This document shows, piece after piece, positions 1-10,249 of a stretch of 64,000 bases of DNA (position 1 is its first letter; each line of letters begins with the position of its first letter). Below the pieces are notes generated by a model that did no database searches, was not told the origin of the DNA, and saw only the letters and a list, made by a program, of their open reading frames with translations. The DNA is from Hymenochaete sp. R1 (taxonomy: Eukaryota; Basidiomycota; Agaricomycetes; Hymenochaetales; Hymenochaetaceae). The position numbers and the translations under genes were made by a program. The stretch covers positions 59,524-123,523 of the forward strand of contig JAFREE010000069.1 in NCBI GenBank assembly GCA_019400425.1, in the 5' to 3' direction.

Positions 1-1029
1 ACAACAAATCCACCACCAACGCTTTAATTTGACATACGAAGGTTAGAGCACGCTTCAGTTCATCAGAAGGGCCAGCATACCTAAAATATTCATTGGTAGC
101 AAGCAACTCTCCGTCTTCTCCAAATACAGAGAACCGCATGCCATTAGGGTGGGTTTTAAGGACCTGATCCCAACGCCAGAGCATATCCCTATCCATATCA
201 TACACGATACGATGCTTGCCTCCGAGCATGAGGTACTTGTTATTAAGAATATCGTTGTATCGCGAAGGAATGGTGCCGGTATCGATGGTCTCCGGATCTG
301 AGCCTGAGAAACAAACGAGAAGGTGTCAAAAGATTTAAAGAACCGCAGAGATGCGGAATTTGAGAGGGGCCAAGACCTTCTAGTCCCAGGAGAACGGCTT
401 GCGGAGTGTGATGTCTATTAAAAATGCATGTCCCTTGTTTGCATCTGCGTTGGGCTGAGAGGGGTGAACGTGCTCACCCTTTACCGGTTGCAGCCAACGA
501 CCCGTATCTATTGGAGATAGATAACTCAGCGAACTTTTCAAGTATCACGCGTAGAGCAAGGCTCACAATGTAATTTTAACCATCCTGACTTTATCAAGCA
601 ATCCGAGCTCCTCCAAATCTTTGATGAAAATCCTGCCCGCGCGCATTGGTCCAACGGTATGCGAACTACTTGGACCGACTGTTTTTGATCATAAAAGTCC
701 CATCTTGTTTACTCAGATATGTGTTACGCACCTCCTATACTGAAGAGATCAAAGGTCGAAATTACGGCGTGTTGATTCTCCTGCGCGCTCCTTTCGTTGC
801 CTTCGCCATCTTTCTTGTCACGGCCGTCTGTGCCAAACCTGGAATGTAGTGCAAAATGCGAATTTGTTGTAGAAAAGCTCTTGATGGCCCCTAAAGGCGC
901 TGAAACTTTCGATGTGGGTGTTCGAAGCACCGGATCGAGTCTACGGCCTAAAGGCAAGCAGAATGGTCCCCCGCAGCCAGCGGAGACGCCAGCCAACTTC
1001 AGCAGCCTATGCATCTCACCGCCTCGCAT
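1..1029 (-). CDS. L-serine dehydratase, Fe-S (SdaA-like) type, 5' part
   Basis: This is the N-terminal part of an L-serine ammonia-lyase of the bacterial-type iron-sulfur family, which converts serine to pyruvate and ammonia. The gene runs off the left edge. Spliced exons on the minus strand are 732-1029, 567-678, 478-507, 377-414, 81-303 and 1-21; phases agree at every junction. The joined protein shows SIGVGPSSSHTVGPMRAGR, LYGSLAATGKGHHTPQ, the block around DPETIDT, HPNGMRF and the start of SVGGGFVV. These are hallmarks of the beta domain of the family. About 95 residues precede the conserved part and are rich in Arg, Ser and Leu, which suggests a mitochondrial presequence (inference). I chose the ATG at 1029; an in-frame ATG lies 15 nt downstream. 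The cysteines of the Fe-S domain would be outside the window. The PLP-dependent Cha1-type enzyme is a different family. Confidence 0.9.
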
Positions 1030-2571
1030 GTTGAACGTGTCGGTGATCGATGCGGGTGGAAAGGAATGAGTATGGTGCTAAATCCGACGTGTAGACGGAG
1101 CACCGTGTCCGGTTTCGGGGCTAGACGAACGGGTGTTTGTCTGGGTAACACTCACGGTAGGTGGGGATGTCGGAGAGGGTCGTGACGTTAGAGAACAGCA
1201 TTCATGACCGGACTTCAGCAAACTCTGTGCGTGTCAGGCTTAGGAACAAGCGGCAATCGTCTAGTAATGTTCTTGGTGTCTGGAGCGTTCGCGTCGACAG
1301 AGGACCGCGATGGCTGCTACGCGAACTTACTTATATAAGCCGCCTCCTGCCAGATAAGGTTTAACCTTTTCCTGACCTCTCACAATGTTTTCTTTCGTAA
1401 GCTCAAGTAGCTCAAGTTCAAGAGGGAGATTAAAAAAAGGACTTGGATTTCTGGAGGAGTTCAATCTCGTCCGCTTTTATATACATTCTATTATCGGGTA
1501 CCATTGACTGATAGTTCCCTCAGAAACTTTCCGCTCCAACGCCTTTCGATTGTCACCAGTACGACTGCCTAGCAGACTTTTCGGTAGGACGTGTGAATCA
1601 TGACAGAGCAAGTGACATGAGGGTTTCCCGCGTCACTTTACGAGCCGCGCAGAATCTAAGAACTCGTCAATCTAGTCTTCACGCGAGCGAGCCAAAGTAC
1701 GAGCTGTTTAGCGTCACACCGTGTTCATGACAACAAGCAATCCAATGGGATGGGATGGATGGAATCAGTCAGGATCGGGATGTTTGCCAGTCTGATGACC
1801 GCACGCACTTTCTCATCAATCTAGATGTATCTCTACCTCTCCCTACACACTCGCTCACTTAACCATCGCTGGAAGCACTACAAGTAGTATTTACTTCATT
1901 TGCCTACCATTTATTCGAGGCCAGTGAGATGACTGATCCGAGTCCCGAGACTATGGGAATGCGCATGGATCCCACTACAGGCTCGTACGAAATGAAATTA
2001 AAGACGCTTTGCCAATAAGCCCCAATGCAACCTTTATGCGGAGAATTTGAAGGAGGTTTCTCAGAGAGGCGAGAACGGCGGTGGTTGTCAGGGAGAGTAG
2101 GCGGATGACGAGAATGAATAACGGATCTAGGTCAGACGATATCAATGTGGCTGAGACTAGTAGTTTGTAGTGTGTGGCTGCAAGGGGTGGTCGGTTACTC
2201 CGGAGAACCCGTCGAGGCGCGTGGAAGTAGGTTTCATGGATGATGTATCTTTGTTGATCGCCACTGTAGCCAAGGCCGCAGAGCCGAGGTTAGCATAGAG
2301 ACCGACTCGAGAGCGGGCAGCAACATGAAGCTCTCTTCTCTGAGTGAGTTGCTAGTGGAAGCCTAAGTGAGAAAGGAACTGGCCCTCTCTCTGCTCTGGC
2401 TCTGGAATGTGACAGCGCGTGTGACAGTGATCTTTCTCTCTCGACGGCGCGTTCTCTCTCTGGTTTCTCTGGTCCCAGTCCCCCGACAACGACGGCGCCC
2501 TTTCTTTCCCTTCTTCCTTCCATCACCCTCTCCCCCAGTCCTTTCCCCCGCACCGCGCGCTCATCATCATC
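1030..2571. other. Divergent intergenic region, serine dehydratase / BEM3-like gene
   Basis: No convincing gene is seen. A TATA-like TTATATAAGCC occurs near 1331. From about 2380 to 2570 the plus strand becomes strongly C/T-rich and leads directly into the ATG at 2572, which fits a pyrimidine-rich fungal promoter and leader. Confidence 0.5.
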
Positions 2572-5500
2572 ATGGATCCTGCAACCGCTGCGCGTGTTGC
2601 AGCTTCTCCGTCGGCGGCATCTTCTCGTTCGCATTCAACCTCTTCCCCCTCCACTTCTCGTCTCGTGCACTCCGGATCCGCTTCAGGGCTCAACGGTGAT
2701 CAATCAATAATATGCTCGGTTACGACTGTCGACCAAGCCATCGCCGCCCACGCGAACGCACCAGACCCAGCCCGTGCTGCCCTGGAGGCGGTTTTGCTTG
2801 AGCGCAATACCCTCAGCTCTCAGAACTCTCAACTATGGAACCACCTTAAGAAGCAACGTAATAATTACCAGCTCGCCGTCAGCGACGTCAAACGTCTACG
2901 TGGGGAACGCGATGGTCTGAGAGTCAAGTTGGCAAAGTACGAGCATGACGGAAGGGACGAGCATTATGACGGAAGGCGGTTGCGAACGTCGGCATCGGCA
3001 GCCAACATGTCTTCGAATGCGGGCGTGGATACGAACTACGGCGCAAATTCAAGCACAATTTCAGAACCTTCGACAGAAATGAATATGAAGCATCCAACTA
3101 TGGCAAGGCATAACTCTGAAGAGTCATCTGGTATGTTTTCATCTCTCTCATCCCCGGCGCCTCACTCAATACCCCCAAGTTGCGAAGCGTTTGGCATCAA
3201 AAGAACACCGTTCTCAACCAGATTCCTTCAGTGTCAGTCACGAACCCTCGAGAAGTCAGCACAATGGAAGAAGCAACACGCACCCTGAATTTTCGATGTC
3301 CGACTCGACTAGATCGACTGACACACCCAAATCTTCCATCTTAGCCAACGAGAGTCAGCACACGACGTCTCCACCACCTCTGGTTATCCCTTCCCGTGCA
3401 GACTCGTATCCATCAGCGTCCACGGGCATTGACGAGGATCCTTCTCCGAGCCAGCATGTTCTGGTGAATGATCACTTAAAAGACGTCGAGGACCCACTTG
3501 GTACCGCAAAGCCGAATCTAAAGAGCGTTGTACCTTCTATCCACGCATCAACTCACAACGATGGAGGTCCACCGCAACCCACCGCACAGCACTTTATCCA
3601 ACCGATCCAGGGTGTTCCATCCTCATCCGTGACTCTTACCCCGAACTATCTGTCGACCGGTTCTCGCAAGGCTTCGCGGGAGAGTAGAATAACTTTACCG
3701 GACGAAGCAAAACGTTACTATGCAACCCTCGCAGAGTCACCGCTTAACTCTCCCAGATTTGCAGGCGGGCCCGATACATGGGGAGGAGGTCGGAGGTCGA
3801 TAAATGGTGATCATAGTCTTTCTCATGTTCCGGAGGAGAACGATGTGAAAGGCGACGATTCTGCAAGCCCGCGGCCATTTCTTGAGCTCGAGACGACCGA
3901 TGATAGTGAAAGCGAGCATAGAATGAGTAGTGATACTCGAGTCCGCGAAACAGACTCAGATCCAGAAGGGGAAGATACCTCCGCCGATCCTAGATATCTT
4001 ACCGAACAAGACGGTTCATCGGGTCGTGCGGGTCAGATACCAAATGCGCGTGCACCTAGAACAACCACGGCAACGGCTGATCAGTTCCCCTTGCCTCCTT
4101 CCTCTGTCGTATCACCCTTGAGCTCGTCGCCCCAATCACCTACCCACTCGAAAGGTCCGAACGGCATCGCTCATGTTCAAGCAGTGAATGCAAAAACCAG
4201 CGCGTCTTCTGGTAGCCAGTGGTCAATTCAAGTGCCTTCAGTATCATCTGGCACAACACTTGCTCCAGAATCATCTCGTCGTCGGGAGAAAGCCGATTCC
4301 TTCATTCTACCTTCGACATTACCAGCAGCAAGCTTTCGGCAAATGCCGCTTTTGAATACAGATCTGAAGACGACGACGGCAGAGGTGTTGGGTAGTCATA
4401 TCAGGGCGAATAGTAAGGGCAAGGAGGTGCTCAGTTTTGTGATAGCGGTCCACGTTGTTGGGAAGGAATCATGGCAGGCGCGTGTTTCACACAAATTCAC
4501 GATGGCTCCACTACCTTGGATCTGACTCGATTGTGACATGCTTTTTACACTATTTTAGATCGAAAAGTTCTACTCTGACGTCTTAGCCCTTGACGCTCGT
4601 CTACGCAGTATGTGCAGCCGGTCGACTCTCAAGAAAGTGGAACCTCTACCCGATAACAAACTCTTCAAGGACCATGCGCCCGCTAAAGTTGACCAGCGGA
4701 AGAGGATGCTGCAAGCGTACCTCCAGTCCGTAATAAACCTGCCACTCAAAGACAAGAATGACATCGTGGTGTTCTTCTCATCTGACATCGTCCGTGAACG
4801 TTCACCTGTCACCAAGAGCGGATACAAAGAGGGTTACCTCACGAAGCGCGGCAAGAATTTTGGGGGCTGGAAAACGCGATACTTCGTATTGCAGGGTCCA
4901 GTGCTGGAATACTATGAAAGCGTACGTGTGTTCATATTGGCATCTCGAATTTATGGCTAAATTTTCCCTTCCTTCATCATCAGAGGGGTGGTACGCATCT
5001 GGGCTCGATTTCGATTTCAGGAGCTCAGATAGGCCGTCAGCAGAAAGGCAATTCTCGAGAAGATGAAGATGAAAACGAGTTCCGGCATGCCTTCTTGATC
5101 ATCGAACCAAAGAAAGGTCCAGGCGGAGCACCGACCAGGCATGTGCTATGTGCGGAAAGCGACCGTGAGCGCGATATATGGGTCGATGTATTGATCAAGT
5201 ATGTCATGGGCTCGTTTGAAGACGATAGAGTTGCTGTGGCCTCTCCAACAACGACAGTCCAGGCTCGGACTTCGACAAGCTCTCTTAGCATCAATGATTC
5301 AGCCTCATCTCAAAGCAGGCGGCCTCTCACCAAGGAACTGATACATCGAAGCGACATAACCCCTATACCCATATCCCATCTCGCGATGGACGGGGCCAAT
5401 GCGAAATTTTTCCCCAACATGGAAATTACAAGTCCCTCAAAGTCACCGGTAGAAAAGGGGTCTGTATCCAGCTTGTCATTCGCCGAAGGCGGAAAGACGT

Positions 5501-7296
5501 CTTTCAGCAGTGACGATGCGCAGCAACAGTCGAGTTCTCTTCCAGTGGGGTCCGCTCTATCGGATGCAAACACGACTCTGGCGCCTATCGGGCAGCGCTC
5601 AAATTCCGAGCTTGGTCATTATCCGGACATGCAAGGACCTGGCAAGGCAACTGCACCGCCAGAGCATCGCGTTCGAGAGACCGCTCGTGCGTCTTATCAC
5701 CCTTCACTGGGCACCATCGCTGCTTCGCCTAGAAATAGATCCACCTCACCTGAAAAGTCGAGCCCCGCGACATCGTCGCCTTCTGCGCCGCGAGATGATG
5801 CCGGTCGATGGGGAAAGATCTCTGGCCCTCTCAATGGGGTCCCAATTCCCGCAGGGTACAAGTTTGGAAGCAAAGATCCTGCTCCTGAGCAGCAACCCTC
5901 AGACCGCGAACGGAAGGCAAGATCTCGTGTATTCTGGAAGTGGCCTTCAGGTACGTCATAGCCTTCATTATCATGTGCACTCTAGGAATTGACGTGATTG
6001 GCGTAGGTACAGACAAGGCTGCTGCAGTGCCGGCAATGCAGCCGAGAGCAGTTTTCGGTGTTGCTTTGGAGGAGGCTTTAGCTGTCAATCAGATTGCCAA
6101 CCTACCTGCCATCGTCTTCAGGTCAATTCAGTACTTAGAATCCATGAAAGCCGATGAGGAGGAGGGGATTTACCGACTCAGTGGAAGTTCGGCCGTCATT
6201 AAGAATCTCAAGGATAGATTCAACGCTGGTTTGTCGAGTTTACTTTCATTCGAAGATGCCTGCACTGACGTGACGCTTAGAGGGAGATGTAGACCTGCTG
6301 ACCGCGGATGTCCACGATCCCCATGCTATAGCCGGCCTATTGAAGACATTCTTACGCGAACTGCCTTCAAGCCTACTGACACGGGATTTACATATGCAAT
6401 TTTTAGCGGTCATGGGTATGTATCCAGCGATATAACACCTAAACTGTCATGCTGATACATTATTAAGATTTTGTCGACATAGACGAGCGTATCAAAGAAC
6501 TGCAGGTCTTGATATCGAAGCTACCCTTATCGAATTACAGCTTACTGCGCGCATTGACTGCTCACCTTATCCGCATCGTTCAGAATTCCAACGTGAACAA
6601 AATGACGATGAGGAATGTTGGTATTGTCTTCAGCCCGACGCTTGGGATTCCTGCTGGGGTCTTCAGTTTGATGCTAGGAGAATTCAACAGGGTTTTCAAT
6701 GTAAACGGTGAAGGTTCTGATTCCTCAGCAGACGATGAGGAGACTGCGTCTGTTGCTCCTCGCAGGTCCTCCGGCGGTCTCAGCAGGAGAAATAGTCAGC
6801 GATATTCGGATGCCGCCGCCGATCAAATGCTTGGCTTGTCAGGTCGATCACTTCCCGGTAAGTCGAGTCAATAAAAATCTTTGTATATTGTGTTGAGTAT
6901 ATCAAAGTCACAGAAGAAGACCATTCCGACAACGAAGAGCCAATGGAAGATAACGAGAGCGACGTTGAGAACACGGAAAACGAGATGGAGGAGCAACCGC
7001 GTCTTTCCTCTGCTGATCCAAATGGTGCTTCATCTCCACCTGTGCAATTCCGAGAACAGGTAGACCCACCTCCAGAAGACAACGATTCGACACTCTCAAG
7101 CAAATCGAGAGCTTCTGTCGTCGCATCTTCGCGGGGACTCAATCTCAACTTGACCAGTTCCACGTCCAAGGCGGATCGCCGTCGGAGTCGTGTGCACGGT
7201 TTACCTCCTTCACCTCGGCCAACTGGTCAGTCACCTTTAAGCACGCCAACCTTTCCAGGGATGCAAGGGAATGCATCTTATCAAGTTACTCGGTGA
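2572..7296 (+). CDS. Bem3-like Rho GTPase-activating protein (PX-PH-RhoGAP)
   Basis: A GTPase-activating protein for Rho/Cdc42-type GTPases, acting in cell polarity at the membrane. Eight exons: 2572-3130, 3180-4477, 4559-4921, 4984-5950, 6007-6228, 6281-6415, 6468-6857 and 6914-7296, giving 1438 aa. Order of parts: Ser-rich N-terminus; coiled coil (about 73-135); long disordered region; PX domain (about 604-700, with SFVIAVHVV and then EKFYSDVLALDARLR); PH domain (about 705-815, with EGYLTKRGKNFGGWKTRYFVLQ-like core); RhoGAP domain (about 1073-1265, with GVALEEAL, GIYRLSGSSAV carrying the arginine finger, and the NVGIVFSPTLG block); acidic and Ser-rich tail. The PX-PH-RhoGAP order is that of yeast Bem3. 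The second intron (4478-4558) fits best as a GC-AG intron, because it restores W-Q-I-E-K across the PX domain. A GT donor at 4484 would add two residues. Confidence 0.93.
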
Positions 7297-8087
7297 TTTA
7301 CATGGTTCCACGTTCTGTTTCATATCCCATTCACCTTATAAGTCCCTTTCTTTCTTTCCCTCATTCTACATGGTGCATTTAGTTGCTGCATGGACAATCG
7401 GTGTACAGCCTAGGAATCAGCATTTTTTTCACATCATCCCACCGCATTTCGCTTGTCCCCTTTCTTTGACGTTTTCGATTTCTGCTTTTCTATTTGTCCC
7501 TTTTCTAACAGCATATACCCATGCAACTCATGTATACATAGTACATGCGTGTTCTCTTCTACCCCTTCCGACAAACGACGGTGTGCTCAATCCTTGAGAT
7601 CCTCCGATAGGACGGAACGCGGAATGGCGGCAAACAGAAGCTCGTAATAAAGATGACAGGAACCCGATGCTGGATCATAGTGTTCATAAGGAATCGCCGG
7701 ATTCAAGTTGTAACTTAGAATCCGCCTATGGCGGAGACGAAATGACTCGACGAATACTCTACACGTATTTCTACGATCGGCACACTTCAATAGTCAGGCG
7801 ACTAATCAATACTGGAAAGCTTAGTCATTGTCCAAATGGTCGAAAATGGCATATTACGATGGAGTACTCAAGTTCTGAATCGACTTGGGTTCCGCAATGA
7901 CTCGACCAGGTGTGTGAAGTCTGTTTCAGCTTCGCTCGTTAATTCAATCGAATCCGCAATGAGCGTTGATGGAAGGCATCGAAGATCACAAATCGAGATG
8001 AGCAACTCCGTCACCAAGGGATATAAAACTTGGTAACTGACAAGTTCTTCTTCAAAAGAATTTGTGGCTTTCTTCTAGCCTCGAGAC
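7297..8087. other. Intergenic region after the BEM3-like gene
   Basis: Holds the T-rich 3' flank of the RhoGAP gene and the promoter of the NmrA-like gene. Short open frames here are not protein-like. Nothing else is seen. Confidence 0.5.
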
Positions 8088-9198
8088 ATGTCGGGCTTCA
8101 CTACTTTCGCTGTTGCTGGTGCTGGAGCTATCGGGTCGTTCATCGTCGAAGAGCTGCTGAAGATCAGCGGCTCGTTTGTTATCCCAGAATTGGTGAGCCA
8201 CAAACGGAATGGCGCTATAACGGAGGTTAGGATACTCACGAGATCGGTATGATTTTTACTTGTCTTTTAATGGAAGCTCAGAGTCCTTGATGGTCGATTG
8301 GCCTATAGCAACCAGCAAAGTATTTCGACTTCACGGTTAAGGGTGCACAAGTGGTGACCGTTGACTACTCTTCGCCTTCCTCTCTTGCGTCGGCGCTGGG
8401 CGGCGTCGACGTATTGATCTCGACAGTAGGTTACGAGGCATTTGGCTTGCAAGTAAATCTCGCCGAAGCCTCGAAAGCAGCAGGAGTGCAGCTCTTTGTT
8501 CCGTCTGAGTTTGGCTTCGCAACCGCGGGAAGGAGGGACGAAGATGTGCCGCATCTTTTCAAGGCGAAGGAGTCGTTTCGTAGGAGGCTGCAAGAGATGA
8601 GCTTGCCGTACGCTGTATTCTACACAGGACCTTTCCCAGACTATGTCTTTACACAACGGTACGCACCATTTTGCGTACTGAGATATCAGCAGAATTGTTG
8701 ACGGTATTGAAGATGGTTCGCTGAGAGCTTGGGATTGGACTTCGTAAACAATAAGTTCTTGCTAATGGGTTCCGGAGATGGCCTCTTTTCCTTCACTGGG
8801 AGAGTTGATGTAGCACGATTCTTGGGATTTGTCTTGACATCTCTTCCCCGCAAAGACTTGTTTTGGAGCATAATCCGTATTGAAGGGGAGCGAACTGTGA
8901 GTACTCTGATATTTACTTCCAATTTTATGTGCTCACATTTGTGTCTCAGTCCGTCAAAAGCTTGTTGGTAGAATACGAGGAACGTATAGGTCGGAAAGTG
9001 GATATCACTTATCGAACAGAATCAGAGCTTGAAAAAACACTTGCGAATAATACGAACGATCTTTCCGCTACCATCTGGTCCGAAGCCAAAAATGGCCGGG
9101 GTGTGGTTGGTGGTACGGAAGAACTTGCAAACGATATGTTCCCGGGCTGGAATCCATCTAGAGCAATTGATTTGATCATGGATAATCTCAAAGTATAG
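8088..9198 (+). CDS. NmrA-like / isoflavone-reductase-like NAD(P)-binding protein
   Basis: Atypical short-chain dehydrogenase fold of the NmrA / isoflavone-reductase family; it may be an oxidoreductase or a redox sensor and the substrate is unknown. Four exons: 8088-8246, 8309-8658, 8713-8896 and 8950-9198; 313 aa. The N-terminus has the glycine-rich dinucleotide motif VAGAGAIGS (residues 8-16). The middle shows LFVPSEFGFAT and VFYTGPFPDYVF, followed by WFAESLGLDFVNNKF and TGRVDVARFLGFVLT, all typical of this family. The third exon start was placed at 8713 because it rejoins the frame as TQRWFAES. The C-terminal half is less conserved. It lies 267 nt upstream of SmB on the same strand and looks independent of it. 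Confidence 0.88.
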
Positions 9199-9465
9199 CT
9201 TTGTAGTGCAGCTGTGCTGTACATCATCCCTTGTTATTTAGAGCAAGTAATCTAACTGCTCGAAGTGAGGCCATTTAGAGTGAAGAAGAAATTCAAATCT
9301 ATTCACGTAGTTCAGTGTTGTTTGTTGAGTCGTGGGTCGAGCTGCAGTGAATTACGTAAAAAGAAATTTCCCAGGAGTGACATGCCCATGCCCATCGCAG
9401 GGCAGGCGCAGCGCGCCTACCAACTCGTCCCCATCTCTCTACATCGTCGTTAGATATACTGAAGA

Positions 9466-10249
9466 ATGGTGAGTAGACTAATAGTGTAAAATGCTTCTCT
9501 GAACTGACTAGAATAATCAAAGGCACCCCCAAAAGCCAAGGGTGGGAGAATGCTCGCCATCATCAACTGGCGAGTAAAAGTCACGCTCACAGATGGACGC
9601 CAATATGTCGGCCAGATGCTAGCATTTGACAAGCATATGAACCTCGTTCTGGCCGATTGTGAGGAGTTTCGGCGTTTCCGGTCAAAGAAGAAATCTGGAG
9701 AGCAGGGTCCGGCAGTGGAAAGGGAAGAAAAGCGAACACTTGGCTTAGTTATTCTGAGAGGAGAAATGGTGGTCAGCTTGTCTGTTGAGGGACCTCCTCC
9801 TGTAGAGACGGACGATAAAAAGAACCCAGGGGTGCGTTTTCTTGTCCCTTCTCCATTTAGATAAAACTGATTGGTATGTTTTTCTCTAAAATAAAAAAAG
9901 ATCTTACCAGGCCCTGGTCGTGGTATGCCTGCTGGCCGAGGGATGGGGATGATGCCTCCAAGTACGTATATTCTTCTGCATGTACACAATAATCATGGCT
10001 GACTTCGTTTCAGTGGGCGCCCCTTCTTTCGCGCGCCCGCCTGTGCCATTTGGAGGACCTCCTGGTATGCCTGGACCACCCCCACCCGGATTCAGACCTC
10101 CTGGATTCCCTCCAGGGATGCCATTCCCTCCTCCCGGTTTCGGCGGACCAGGGGGCGGACCTCCACCAGGGTATGTAATCTCGTTTATTATCCATCTTTA
10201 CCATATAGTTGAGTTCTTTCCGACTAGGTTCCAACCACCGCCGCAATGA
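9466..10249 (+). CDS. Small nuclear ribonucleoprotein SmB
   Basis: Core Sm-ring subunit of spliceosomal snRNPs; it binds the Sm site of U snRNAs in the nucleus. Exons 9466-9468, 9523-9831, 9901-9961, 10014-10170 and 10228-10249; 183 aa. The first coding exon is only the ATG, followed at once by a GTGAGT donor; the second exon opens APPKAKGGRMLAIINWRV. The Sm1 motif (VTLTDGRQYVGQMLAFDKHMN) and Sm2 motif (GLVILRGEMVVSLSVEGPPP) are clear. A tail rich in Pro, Gly and Met follows, with repeated PPPGF-like units, as in SmB/B'. GRGMPAGRGMG is an Arg-Gly patch of the kind methylated in SmB proteins (family knowledge). Length is shorter than metazoan SmB, as usual in fungi. Confidence 0.95.
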
